Assembly: GCF_000247695.1 (NCBI RefSeq) | Contig: NW_004624783.1 | Span: forward strand, 3,839,897-3,903,896 | Direction: 5' to 3' | Length of the DNA stretch: 64,000 nucleotides | Source: Heterocephalus glaber | Taxonomy: Eukaryota; Chordata; Mammalia; Rodentia; Bathyergidae | Part shown: positions 1 through 11,460 of the stretch, piece after piece | Position numbering within the stretch: the first letter of the stretch is position 1 | Layout of the letters: each line of letters begins with the position of its first letter | Notes under the pieces: generated by a model | Database searches by the model: none | What the model saw: the letters and a program-made list of their open reading frames with translations, nothing else | What the model was told of the DNA's origin: nothing | Made by a program: the position numbers and the translations under genes

Positions 1-336
1 TGGCCCTCTGTATCTGTGAGTTCTACATCCATGAATTCAATTAACTGTAGATCAAAAATATTTTAAAAAGTGGTGTGTACTGAACATGTACCAACTTTTT
101 TCTTGTCATTATTCCATAAACAATAAACTATAACAACTATTCACTTGGGATTTCCATTGTATTCAGTATTATAAATAATCGAAAGTGATTTAAAGTATAT
201 GGGGGTGTGCAAAGGTTATATGTAAAACCTGCTTACACCATTTTATATAAGGATCTTGAGCATCTACTGATGATTTTGGGATCCATGGGAGGTCTACGAA
301 CTGATTCCCTGAAGACACTGAGGGATGACTATATAT
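1..336. mobile_element. TcMar-Tigger-type nonautonomous DNA transposon, left tip cut by window edge
   Basis: The first bases resemble the Tigger-family terminus that runs 'GGCCCTCxGTATCxGxGGGTTC', and the right end near 318-330 reads 'ctgagggatgacta', a decayed inverted match to it. The middle, including 'cttgtcattattcc' and 'acttgagcatctactgatgat' type stretches, fits the same short family as I remember it. The element codes for nothing. The terminal few bases of the left repeat lie outside the window. The subfamily is not certain. Confidence 0.6.
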
Positions 337-3094
337 CCTTTGTCTTAGACTGAGAGAGACTTTTTCTTCTCTTTGTTACTCAGTGCCCAACTCAGAGTTT
401 ATCCACCTAGAACTGATTGATAAATATTTGCTGAATATGTAGAATTGGAACAGGTAAGTGCAGTGGTTTTTTTTTGCTATGAAGTACATAGAATTGATGT
501 CTTTCTTCGCATGCAAAACTCACCTATGGGTTAGGCATCAATACATTGGGAGGGATGAAAAACTGTAATTCCCAGAGTGTTCCACAGAGTAGTCTGCAAG
601 ACACCCCCACCCCCAAAAAGTGGCCAACAAAGTTCTGCAAATAACTTATCCTGCGTCCTCCTCTTGGGGTCACAAGGTGAACAGTAAGCACCTTAAAGGT
701 AAAGGAAGTGTGCTGTGAGAAACCCGTTTTTTCTCAGCCAATTGTTATTTCGCTTATTTAGCAGTGAGATCCCTTTGTGTGATTGGATTTAAACCTACTG
801 ACATCTCCTGAATGAATGCTTGACAGAGAGCATTTTGGGAGATGCTGGCCTCCTACTGGTAGCTTTCAAGTTCAAATTTAGTTTAGTGGAGAAAAAAGAA
901 AAACAGGAAAATGAATTTACAATCTATTGGTAAAATGGCAACTTGTGAGGTCCAACTTTCAGAGATGCCACCTGCCTCTTGTCCTTGTCATTTGCTTTTG
1001 AGAATCCCAGAAATGACTGAGTTGTCACAAAACTTCAGCAACTGTGGCCATATGATCTGCCTTCAGGTGTACATTTTATAAAGGGACTGTTTCCAGAAGT
1101 GTGAATACAGCTTTGACAGGTTTTGGACTTGTTTCCACAAGTAGCAGATTTTGGATGTGCATTGTGGATCAAGATGGATGTGTGCAAAATATGTGAATAA
1201 TGACATTCACCTTCTCCATTTTTTTCCAGCTACATTTATTGAATAAGAGGCTTCAATATACCTGACAAAGATAAATGTTCTTTATCAAATTAACAAAGGA
1301 GGCTTGAGTTATTAAGACAGGTCCCCCTAAATTTTGGATGGTTGGAACAATGCTTCTCCTGGGGAAAAAATACTTGACTACCCTAGAGAGGACCGAAGGT
1401 TCTGAGTAGGCTATAAAACCATGGTTTTCATCTTTGCATGACAAACCAGAGAATAAAGTTAAGCATTTCCCATGGGAAATATCTTCAGTGCCTGGCATTC
1501 ACCTTACATAGTTAATGATGTGTGCCTGTGTGCCCGTGCCTGAGGAATAGTAGGGGTAAAGGTGGATATCACCCTGGTGGTATTTGGAGTTGGATCACCT
1601 GGGGACATCAGCTAAACTCACATACTCAATTATACAAACTCCACCATACTTTGCCTGAACACTATGCTCTGTTCCAAAGTGAATAACAGTTGCTAACACA
1701 CACTTACTAACAAAATTCCCCTGACGCTCATTCATAAAGAATTGCACTGGTGATTCTATCAGCATTAAACTGTTTGGTGACTGAGTTTAGAATTATGGGA
1801 ATCGGAGAAATGAATTAGCAGTAAATCAAGTCCCAGCTGAGTTCAAACCCAACTGCAGTGAGTTTTAAATTAAAAATATCTTGCTATGATGAAGCAGTTG
1901 TAAGTCAAGCACTGGAGCTCTGTCTCTCTTGACTTTGGAGAAGCGTGGCAGCCACCCTTTGAAAAGAAATCCCTGACAACAGCTTGTATTGATTCCCAGC
2001 CATGCTGGGAAATTGCCACTTCATTTCTTCTTCATAAACTGTTGGCTTTCATTTTTTAAAAAAGGAATCCTATTTTCAGGGACACAGCAGAGCTCGGGAA
2101 AAGGCAGGTGGGAGAGAGCTCAGGCCCGTGGGGGACTATTCATTGCCTTTTCTTTGGTCCTGCTCAGGCAGAGTCATGCGGAAGGGGAATCTGGGACTGC
2201 GGGTGTCATGTGGTTTGTTTTCCTGCTCGGACCATATTTGATTCTCTTTCTGGGGGATCTGTGCAGGAAAAATAACAAAGAGAAGACTTCAAGGAAGCAG
2301 AAAAGACTGTCACGTTGTGTGACAATTGTGGTGTAATAGGAAATCATTTATGTAAGTTATGGTGTCCTCTGAATGGAGCTTGTCAGAAATGTGGCTGTGG
2401 CTTCTCCAGGACTATTTTTTTCTTTTGCAGAATAATCCTGAGGTTTTCATTTTTAGAGCAATTAAAGAAGTATTACACATTGGCCAGGGAATAAGGAGAG
2501 GTAGCTTCTATTCCTAGGTCTGCTGAATATCTTGCATTAAGTTTTATCTGAGCTAGGACTCAATTTCTTTTTCTTTAAAGTCAGGAATAAGCCCTTGCTG
2601 TCCCCACCTATAGCCCATGAGGTCCAGAGGAATGTGATCATACATATTAAAGGGCTATGTGAACCTTGACAGAAGACAAATTCTATTTATACAAAAGGTC
2701 AGAGAAAATCAAGAAAGAGAATGAAGGTCAAGCTAGGCCTCTCACCATGACTCTGTTACCAGCTTCTGTTTGGTGATCTGGTGAAGAGTTGTAATGGACA
2801 GAAGCCATTTGCCAAGAGTCAGAAAGGAGAATGTAATTGGGATAGAAGGTGACAGTGGGAGAAGATGGTTAGTGCAGGAGATGAGAGGCCTGAGGAATGG
2901 TAATGGTGGTGGTGGGAGGTTTGGATCCTGGTAGTAGTGGGCTAAGCTGGGGTCTCTGGAGAAAAAAGAAGGGTTGTGATTTCCATTGATACCCACCTTT
3001 CACTGTGCTCTATCCAAATATATTTATATATTTTAGTTACAGAGGTTAGATGTGATGTAAAGGAAGATTTAACAAAAGAAACCTGATAAATCAT
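337..3094. other. Non-repetitive intergenic/intronic sequence, no gene seen
   Basis: The longest open frame, at 1,989-2,336 on the plus strand, has no recognisable domain and atypical composition for a gene, so I read it as chance. A 27-fold scatter of short A/T-rich and mixed sequence follows with no CpG island, tandem array or clear SINE. A small C-rich patch lies at 602-616. I see nothing else to name. Confidence 0.5.
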
Positions 3095-3795
3095 TGAATT
3101 CAGCCATATTTATTGAGTGCCCACTATGTGCTAGGGACTGTGCAAAAACTGATTGTTTAGACATGAAAGCTCTAGTTCTTGTCACTGGTGAGTTCACAGC
3201 CTATTGTGGCCATAGCACACCTGTGAACAGAGAATTTAAACTCAATATGGCATGAGGTCAGAGTATGCAGAGGGTAACTTAGGATTGTAAGATGGGCACC
3301 TATCCAGATATAAAAGTCAGGGCATGCAGAGGCCTCCCGGCAGGAGGAGAGGGCATCAAACCAAGTCCTGAAGGATCAGTATGAAGGCCTTGTGACCATG
3401 TGATGAGAGGTTCTAGGTGGCGAAAACAGCACAGACAAGGATGAGGAAGTTAGACGGCATGGCCCTGGGGCTACCTGTGGTGGTTCATGGCCAAGCAGGA
3501 AGTAGGGAAGAGTCTTGGATAAGACCAATGTGTCTTGCAAAGGATTTACCCGGTAGGCAGTGATCAGACCTCATGGATTTCCAAAAAAGAGCATTGGCAA
3601 GACTAAATTCATGTTGTATATAGAAAGGTATCAATGGGGGCCATGTGGAGAACAGCTGGAAGTGAGGCCACTCTAGTAATCCAGGGGAGACCCAAAGGGT
3701 GCTGACCAAAGGTGGCAGTGAAGGACAGAAAGGGACAGATTTGAGAGGTTTATAAGAGTTTGAGCTGAAGATGGTAGATATGGTGGAAATAAGGA
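3095..3795 (-). repeat. LINE-2 (L2) 3'-region fragments, antisense
   Basis: At about 3,110 the sequence reads 'tatttattgagtgcccact' followed by 'atgtgctagggactgtg', the hallmark of the antisense L2 3' end. From about 3,340 on it continues with the L2-like series of a gene-free purine-rich stretch: an 'aacagcacagacaagga' block, then a 'ctctagtaatccagggga' block near 3,670. The order matches L2 copies in other mammals. It is diverged and gapped, and ancient. Confidence 0.55.
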
Positions 3796-6700
3796 AGAGG
3801 AGTTGCCTTGTTGTAATGGGAAATCATTTACATAAGTTATATCTATATAAGTTATATCTGTTTTACTCATGTCCAGCTTGGACAGCTAGTAGAAGGTGAG
3901 CAGCTAGAGATTTCTAGACCGAGACCAAGCCATGGACAGGTAGTGGGGGAGCGGTGATGCTTTCTTCTCTGGGCATGACGAATTGGGATATACACACACA
4001 AGTACAGGGACTAGAGGCTGGCAGATATGAGGTTCTTATGTTTCCGGCAGCTTCATCTTGTGCTTACCTATGCTGTTTACTTCTGGTCCCAATTGTGGAT
4101 TTTAGGAGTTCACATTCTGATATAGGAGCAGCTTGGTAAAGAAGCAAGAAGACCCACATGTTGATTTTTAACTTTCCAAGTGGTTCATGCTTTGAATTAA
4201 ACATTCTGTCTTGAACAATTTACCTGATATTGTTCTGACAGCACTCCAGGAATCCACCTTGCCCGAGGAGAGTGCCACTATTTTCCACTGGAAAAGGAAT
4301 GGTTCCAGGAAGGTGAGCACTATGCAAACTGTTACAGAACAAGCTCAGAATTAAGGCAGCAGTGGAGAATGACTGACTTTTATTCTATGCATTCACTTCT
4401 TCCCTGGCATGGCACATGCCCCCCATTTCCAGTGAGCACACACTCCAAATAGCTTGGTCTGGTGGAATGAATGCCACCCTGAGCTAAGAGATGGTGATTA
4501 CAATTTTGACCTTGCCTTTGAGGAATAAAGTCTTATTTGTCTAATTCCATGTTCTGGATATAGGATCCAGGCTGCACAATCAAGGCCTGCAGGGAGGATG
4601 TGGTCCCTAAATAGGTTTGACTTGGGCCAGAGAGTGTTAAAAAAATTGAGTTATTACCTGGGACTGTCTCCCTTTCCAGGGAACCACTCCATGTGGTCTT
4701 GGACCTTTACTTTGTACATCTGTGGTGAAGGCATTTTAATTAAAATGCCAAACATAGCTTAGAACCTAGTACATACACAAGAAGTGTTTATTTCCCCTCT
4801 TTCCAATATGTGGGAAAAGTAGATAGGTAAACGTATTAGTGTCAAGTGCTCAGCGTTCTGCAGGGAAGCTTTGTAATCCAGGAGTTCCTGGTCACTGCAG
4901 GAGGGGTAGAGGGAGCTAGTGTCGGGATTTTCAGCATCTTATACCCCAGTCAGAGTGTTCATATGACAGGTGCTGCAGAAAACAGGCCATTTACCTTGAG
5001 CAGAGTTCAGGAGAGAAATATACCCAACTCCTTCAAGTCCATGCAGGCCCTTTTGATACCTGTGCTGCTGTGGAAAGTCGTCAGGCTTGTGCTGGCAGTG
5101 GAGACCTCAGACAATGCTGGGCATCTGAACAGCACAGACACTGTTTAGATCAGCTGTCCAGAAAGGAGGACTCTGAGAGGTCAGCCTCAGAGAGTGTCTT
5201 TAGCTACAAAATTGCTGTGCAATTGTGAGTGAGACGATGGATCTACTCTCCCGTCTGGATTGCTTCTGGAGATCTCAGAGATGCTAATAAACATAGGCAC
5301 ATGTGGCTTCCCTCATGGAGAAGGACAGGCAGGGGAGGTGTTTTTGTCCCATAGAGGAGGCAGGATTTTCTCACCCTGTTCACACTTCTGTACCCAGCCT
5401 TTTAGACATCTCAACTGTTCTCAGTGTATAATGTAGTTGCACTTTGGTCTCAGGGCACTCAGTAATTTACCCCACTTTTATCTGGTGGCACGTTGTTTTC
5501 TTGCTGGGAAGTAGGGGCAGGGCCTGTGGCCCTGAAAAAGGAAGTAAACTAACCCCAGTGATCTGTGGTCAGGACTGAGCAGTGGACATGGGTTTGGGTG
5601 TCCTAGCAGTGCTCCCTGTGTGCACCTCCCTCCATTGCATTGAGACCTCCAGGCCTGGGGGACTGAGTTCTTCCCAAAGTTGCCTCTGCCCTGTGACAAA
5701 GGTAAGGTATCCCCACTGTTCCTCCTTTCTTTGCATCACTTTCTCATGCTGCATCCCGGAGACTTCCCCAAGGACCAGGGATTTATCTCAGATGTACTCA
5801 GAGGAGCAACTGGTTCTAGTGTCAAATGAAGAGACCCAATAAAAGAGGCAAGTGCTCAAGATGTAGATTGTTGACTATGTGTATGGAGTCAAATTGGACA
5901 GAGAATAGTGTTGGTGAGCCCTGGGCTGTGTTTTGGAGTGGGAGGAGAGAGCAAATTTTGCTGATCTCAGGCCTGATTGGGAGAGCTTGCTAATAGCTCA
6001 TTTTTCTCTTCTCTGTTCCTTCTTCCAGGACTTAATACTAGCAAGACCAGCCTTTCTTGGCAAAAATATAAACTCATTAAATAATTTGTATAAGCTGTAT
6101 TTATATTACTTGGCTGTCATTATCGAGTGAAATTGTATTTTATTTGCATCTAGGATTTGTAGTGATGTAATATTTCTCTTGTTTCAATTTGATGAGGCCC
6201 ATTTTTGCATTGTTCAAAGGAGCTAAAGTAAAAAGCCGAAGGAACATCACATGGCCAAATATAGAAAACTAATTTCTAGAAATGTCAAATAACATTTTCC
6301 CAGCAAATATTGTTTTGAAAGAATGGCATTTTCACCTCAAACTTTTATTTGCAAACTTTAAAATATAGCTAGGCATGGAAGCATTTTTAACCAGCTATCC
6401 AGTTTTGCAAGTACAGTAGCTTTATCCACCTTCCAGGAGTTAGATGGGTCCAGGCATTTTTGTGCGAAGATTACTTAGAGACGCTCCAAAAATTCTGGCT
6501 GCAAAGAATTTCCTGGTAATTTACAATTTATCTTCTTGTAGTCTTGGTATTTCCATCCACTTAATTGCACTCTTCTTAAAAGCAGGCATTGTCTCAATAC
6601 ATATTTGCAGTTCCCTTTAGACCTAGCATACGGTTTTTTATTTTCTTCTTCCCTCCCTACCTATCACTGGGCTTTCTGAGCTTGAAAAAGGGAGTATTCA

Positions 6701-7684
6701 AATGGCAGGACAGTAGAGGGCATTGCACATTCTGAAACAACTCTGAGTACACAGGAAGTAGTTTCATGGGGAAGTCTGCATGAAGTGAATGCCGTATGTT
6801 GGTGTTTAGTCTTCCATTGAATTGTCACTGGCCCCCAGTAGATGGTGAATGAAGCATCCAGTGAGTCCTGGGCTTGACCACAGACTTACCATCTTGCCTG
6901 GAGAGCACATAGGAGTCGCTAGTACTTCCTTTTCCAACATGAAAACTCCACCACACTTGGCCCATTTCCTGTTGTCTTGAGCCAGAAGGTTCTGAAGTTT
7001 CACAAAGATGAAAACATCAAAATATAATATCAAAATAAAATTCAAGGAAGTAAAGAAATTTTAATGTAAGAGCACAAAACAGTTGTCCCTTGACAGGTGG
7101 TTGCCTATTTTCATGCCTTCCTTCTACTCCTACTCTCACTCCTTCTATCTTCTTGGGAGAAATTTTGAAGTCTTAGGCTTTTATGAACTCTTTTCCCATT
7201 TCTTTTCTTTGAGCCAAACATCCTGGCTGGGCTAGCAAGTTGGGAACATTTGCAGGGCATGGGAACAACCCAACTTCTGTAGCACACAATGGAAATTTCT
7301 TTTTCGTCTAATGCCTTTGCAAGCGATTAAGGTTGATTCTGCATTGGATTGGCAGGTCACAGTCTGTAAGAGGCAGGAGGATCAAAGCCTAAGGTCAAAT
7401 TCATCTGAGTGTCTGGGGAGTTAGTCAGGGGCTCCCTTAGGAATGAGAGGTGGTCCCTTCCCATCTTCATTTTGTGGATGTTTTACATAAACTTCTGCCC
7501 TCTGTACTTTATTCATTGATTTTTGAAAATTTATATTTTGAACTTATATTTATCACATTAAATTTATTTTTTTGTCCAGCTTTAACCCTGTTCCAGGCTG
7601 CCAAGATAGTTTTAAACTGTGTGTCATTTCCATCCATGAGTTGAGCTTTACTGTAATACCACATGACTGCTCTTATATGATCTC
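3796..7684. other. Mostly unique sequence, no gene seen
   Basis: The open frames here are short and overlap on both strands without domain content. A strong polypyrimidine run ending in AG lies at 5,999-6,029, followed by about 280 bases of A/T-rich, low-divergence-looking unique sequence that could be a conserved noncoding element or a noncoding exon (see findings). I see no SINE, LTR or tandem array in this stretch. Confidence 0.45.
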
Positions 7685-7885
7685 ATTTGACCTTCACAAG
7701 TCCTAGAACTTGTCATTTGCATATTTGATAAATGTGACTCAGTCTTCATTCAAATTGCTGATAAAAATATGAAACTGTGAAGCACCAAGGACAGAACCCT
7801 TGGAATGGCATTTCTTGGAGAGCATGCCTTCTAGGTTTGACAAGTAATCATGGATTCATCTTCTTTGGGCCCAAGAAACAGTGAG
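7685..7885. repeat. CR1/L3-like ancient LINE fragment
   Basis: The series 'attgctgataaaaatatga', 'ccaaggacagaaccct' and 'ggattcatcttctttgggc' recalls the conserved block of the CR1/L3 reverse transcriptase region, in which a 'GATAAAxATxTTGAA...GGACAGAxCCCT' pattern recurs. It is short, diverged and non-coding. I infer the family from memory of that pattern, so a profile search could well reassign it. Confidence 0.4.
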
Positions 7886-8446
7886 GCTCCCAGGACCCAG
7901 AAGAGAGTTTGGAATCAGAGGGGCCTGGCAGTGCAATCTGATCTATGCCAGCTTGGCTGCGCCCAATAGTCGTACTATTTGGGGCTCAATTTCTAGTAAT
8001 TATAAATAGGTGACAGCTGTAGGCCTCCTCTACTGCCTTCCACTGGAAGCAGTCTCAGTTCTACCACTCCTGCCTATTTTTGTTAGTCACCAGGCACAAA
8101 AGCAGCCACCCAACCTGTTCTTGAAGCTCAAGGAGGACCCTGCTGTCTGTCCCAGCCTGTCTACCAGTAAACAGTTTGAAGATTTGCTAAGGTTATGTGA
8201 CCCCTCATCTTCCCTTCCCCCAGGTAGAGGGCACTTCTTAATTCAGGGTGTAGCAAAAATATTACCATCTTCTGTATTTGTCAGGATGTGAGAAAGTTTG
8301 TGAAGCTCTAAGTGCCTCAGATGAGTTTACTGGTAGAAAGGCTTGAGGCAGATGTGGCAATACTTCAGTTTTGGGTTTCAACTCACCTTCTGGCTGGAAC
8401 AAAGGACAGTGTCTTTTGAGAGCTGAAACGTAGACCTAATGAAAAC

Positions 8447-8529
8447 CCTAGCTCTATTTTCTTTTTGGTATCGGGGATCGAACTCAGGACCTTGTGTCCT
8501 GAGTTAAATCCCAGGCCTTCCTAGCTCTA
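8447..8529 (-). mobile_element. ID-type SINE (tRNA-derived), antisense, truncated, with target-site duplication
   Basis: 'ggtatcggggatcgaactc' at 8,467 is the reverse complement of the B box of a tRNA-derived ID SINE, and 'gagttaaatcccaggcc' at 8,500 is the reverse complement of its A-box end. The central part of the unit is missing. 'cctagctcta' at 8,447-8,456 is repeated exactly at 8,520-8,529, which marks L1-mediated insertion. The short T run before 8,467 is the antisense A tail. Confidence 0.78.
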
Positions 8530-8804
8530 GTTTTAGGACGCATGAAGAACTTGCCAGATTTTGTGCCCATAGGGAAGAGTCTGCATTGTGTTTCAGACCA
8601 GTTATCTTCCTCTGGCTCCACTTAACTTTCTAATGAAAAATTACTGAGTTTTAACACATCTAGTAGTGCCTGTTGGCACTGTGTGGTTGAAACACTCAGA
8701 ATGGTTTCTGAAAGAAGATTTTCAGAACCCAACTTACCAATTCTGAGGTAGGCTTTTCTGATTTCTGCACTTCAGATGTTGACCAACCATCCTGGAGAGT
8801 GGAT

Positions 8805-9283
8805 TAAAATTACATACAGGAGGTGTATCATACCCTTCTAATCTGTCTCACCTAGGACATGAGTCATCTCTTTATCCATTGTATCCACCCTGTATGTGCT
8901 ACCTGCCTATTACTCATTTAGTAGCCATCTCAATTATCATATTGACTATTACGGTATTGTAGTGTTTGTGTTCAAGTAATTTTTATATAGTAGCCTAAAG
9001 CTGTGCCACAATCCCTATGCATTTCACCTCACTTCATCTCATCTTGTAGTGAATACAGTACAATAAGATAGTAAGAGAGGAAGAGAGATATGTCACATTT
9101 CCACATCACATTTTTATTACAATATATTACTATACTTTTTATTAGTTACTGTAAATCTCTTACTGTACCTAATTTTTAAATTAAACTTTATTATATACTC
9201 TCTCTATATATTTATATATGGGAATAAATGTATAGACATTCATTTTATATTGAACTCTGTGGATATTGGGGGACTACTGTAAT
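8805..9283. mobile_element. TcMar-Tigger nonautonomous DNA transposon
   Basis: The block 'ttatccattgtatccaccct' (8,873 on), 'tcatttagtagccatctcaa' and 'tagtgtttgtgttcaagtaa' is the decayed non-coding end region of a Tigger1/MER2-like element. The right terminus 'gggggactactgtaa' (about 9,268-9,282) is the classic Tigger inverted-repeat tip. The same family lies inverted at 14,395-14,760. No transposase frame remains. Confidence 0.65.
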
Positions 9284-9485
9284 TGAGAGATAGCATTAAA
9301 TGTTAGCTCTTTAGCTGTGTGACCTTGGGTTTATTACTTACCTTCTCTGATATGCAACTTTTTTAATAAGTAAAAGGGTAATATAATACATTAAGGACTA
9401 CTGTGGACATTAAATGAAATAATCATGAGGACTTGTTGATACGCTGCTTGGCCTATATTAAATGGTCAATAAATGGAGGCATAAT
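9284..9485 (+). repeat. MIR SINE
   Basis: 'agctgtgtgaccttgggttt' near 9,312 followed by 'attacttaccttctctgat' is the MIR core (the consensus reads as a tRNA-like head, then TGTGTGACCTTGGGCAAGTTACTTAACCTCTCTG). The end 'attaaatgaaataatcatg' and 'tcaataaatg' matches the usual MIR 3' part. It is old and diverged. Confidence 0.65.
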
Positions 9486-10904
9486 AGTGTGGAAAATTAT
9501 TTCCTGCTCTTTAGATACCTAAAACTTGTTAGTTTTGCTTCTTGCCACTCTGCATTGAATCAAAACACTTGAATTTTCTTGGTTTATGAATAGTCACATC
9601 TGTTTCTAACATTGGACTCCAACGAGGCTACTGCTTGAGGTTCTACAAGCAAGTGGGAAGAGAGGAAGAACAGGCGGCTGCTCCCATTGCATCAGTCTTG
9701 GCTCGCTCTCAGAGTATGCCCTCTTAAAAAAGATTTAAAAATATTTATAGGGATTCCTTCCTTTTTGGAAGACCCAAAATTTCCCCAGAGTCTGATTTAG
9801 AAGCCATGTTTATAGATTTAATCTTATGCTCAATTTGGCCATCCATTTTGCCAGTGCACACATGCAAATGTGGATTATTTTTATAGGACCTACAGAGATA
9901 TCTTAGATAATGTGTTTTTCTTTTCAGGCTATGGTTATGGTTACTGGCTTATTTTCAGATTTACCATCTGAGACTCTAAATGTGGTGTAGGGGAGAGCAA
10001 ATAGGAGACTCTTGACTCAAGACAGTGGGTAATTATTGCCAGGAACCTAACTGATAATTATGCCAAGTTTTCCAGGATGGGGCATTTGCTAACATGTGTC
10101 TGCAACAGTCACAAAGCTGAAGTGAGCCATCAGAGGGTGTGCTTGGTATACAGGGCATCTATATACTTGGATATGCCCACCTGTGCCCAAAACAGGTATT
10201 TATGAAAACAGCCTAACTCCAGTGTCTCCAGCAGCCCTGTTTTCCTGGCAAGATAGCTTTAGACTAGGTAGCTAAGGTCTCTGGGATTTCCCTGTGTGGT
10301 TTTCACTGTGTGTGGCCAAATATCCAATCAGAATCATTTTCCTGGAAGGACCCTGTTTGTCAGGGCAGTGCTCAATTCTTCCAGGAACCTCAGCTCTGAA
10401 TCAGTGAAATCTCTGCAGGATGACCAACTTTTAAGCTTGAAACATTGCATTATTCTGAGCAGTATTCTGGATGAGGAAAGAGCCCTTGGTTGACTGTGGA
10501 GAAAAGTGATTAGCCACGGTGGAGAGGGAACAAAAGCTTCAGGAGACTGGGAGCTTTGAGTGTGCCAGTATGTTTTGAAGACGATGAGGCTTCTGTTAAC
10601 AGAATTCAGTCAGCCCTGAATGAGATGATCCTTCCACTGCAGAGCATACCACGGGGAAAGCAGTTACTTTCCTGTCCCTTGAAGGACAAGAGACATATCA
10701 CTGGCACACCATTCGCCACCCCTTTCTTTACCACATCCCCCATTCCAGGATCCTTGGCACAGCCATTCTCTACTCATCACATCTACAGTGACCATAGTCC
10801 ATGTATATATGCACTAGAACAGCCTGGCTTCCAGATATCCTATGCGATCACTGGAGTTTGTGTCCTGGTATTTTTGGTTTGAAAATAGCTATCCCATCTA
10901 CATC
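9486..10904. other. Unique sequence, no gene seen
   Basis: A 108-codon open frame at 10,556-10,882 (plus) starts with an ATG but shows no family resemblance, and its C-terminal third is hydrophobic by chance composition. I do not call it a gene. No repeat or RNA gene was recognised. Confidence 0.45.
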
Positions 10905-11460
10905 TGCAAGGTGTGATGGAAATATACAGTGAATGTTTAAATATTAAAAATGCATTATGGTAAGACCCATTATCATTAATCTTCTCAAAATTCTCCCCCT
11001 TGCTTTGAACACACTTATTTCAACGTTCTTGCCACTTTCTGAAGCTCTCTTTCTAGAAGTTCTCTTTTATGAATGTCTTTATGAACTATGATTAACGAAC
11101 ACAGCAAATGCTGCTGCTGAGTGCCATCCGACAGAAAGACAGGCTTGCAAAATCATTATCATGTGTCCTCATCCACCTTATTCACTGGATTTGACAGTGT
11201 GATTTCTGATCTTCTCCAAAGTCAAAATGACCATGAAAGGTAAACATTTTGAATTGATTCAGGACATCAAAACATCCACAACAGTGCTACTAAAGATATT
11301 TATGAACAAGGACTTCCAAAACAGCTTCAGAAAGTGGCAAGTTGGAATGAATGTGTTCAGAGCGAGGGGGAGTATATTGAAGGGATTAATGGCAATGTGG
11401 TTTTTACTGTAATAAATTAAAAAAATCAAATTCACCATACTTTTGGTCACATCTTGCATA
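10905..11460 (+). mobile_element. Fold-back mariner element, nonautonomous (copy A)
   Basis: Both ends carry matching terminal inverted repeats: 'gcaaggtgtgatggaaatat' at 10,906 and, inverted, 'tttggtcacatcttgc' ending at 11,457. The right part decodes to the C-terminal end of a mariner transposase: a proline-proline-tyrosine motif near 11,175, then a VKMTMKGKHFELIQDI segment at 11,221-11,268, followed by a broken frame to a stop near 11,410. The left part, 10,975-11,085, is the reverse complement of the right part at about 11,285-11,395, so the element is a palindrome around a core of about 200 bases. There is no complete transposase, so it cannot move by itself. Confidence 0.8.
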
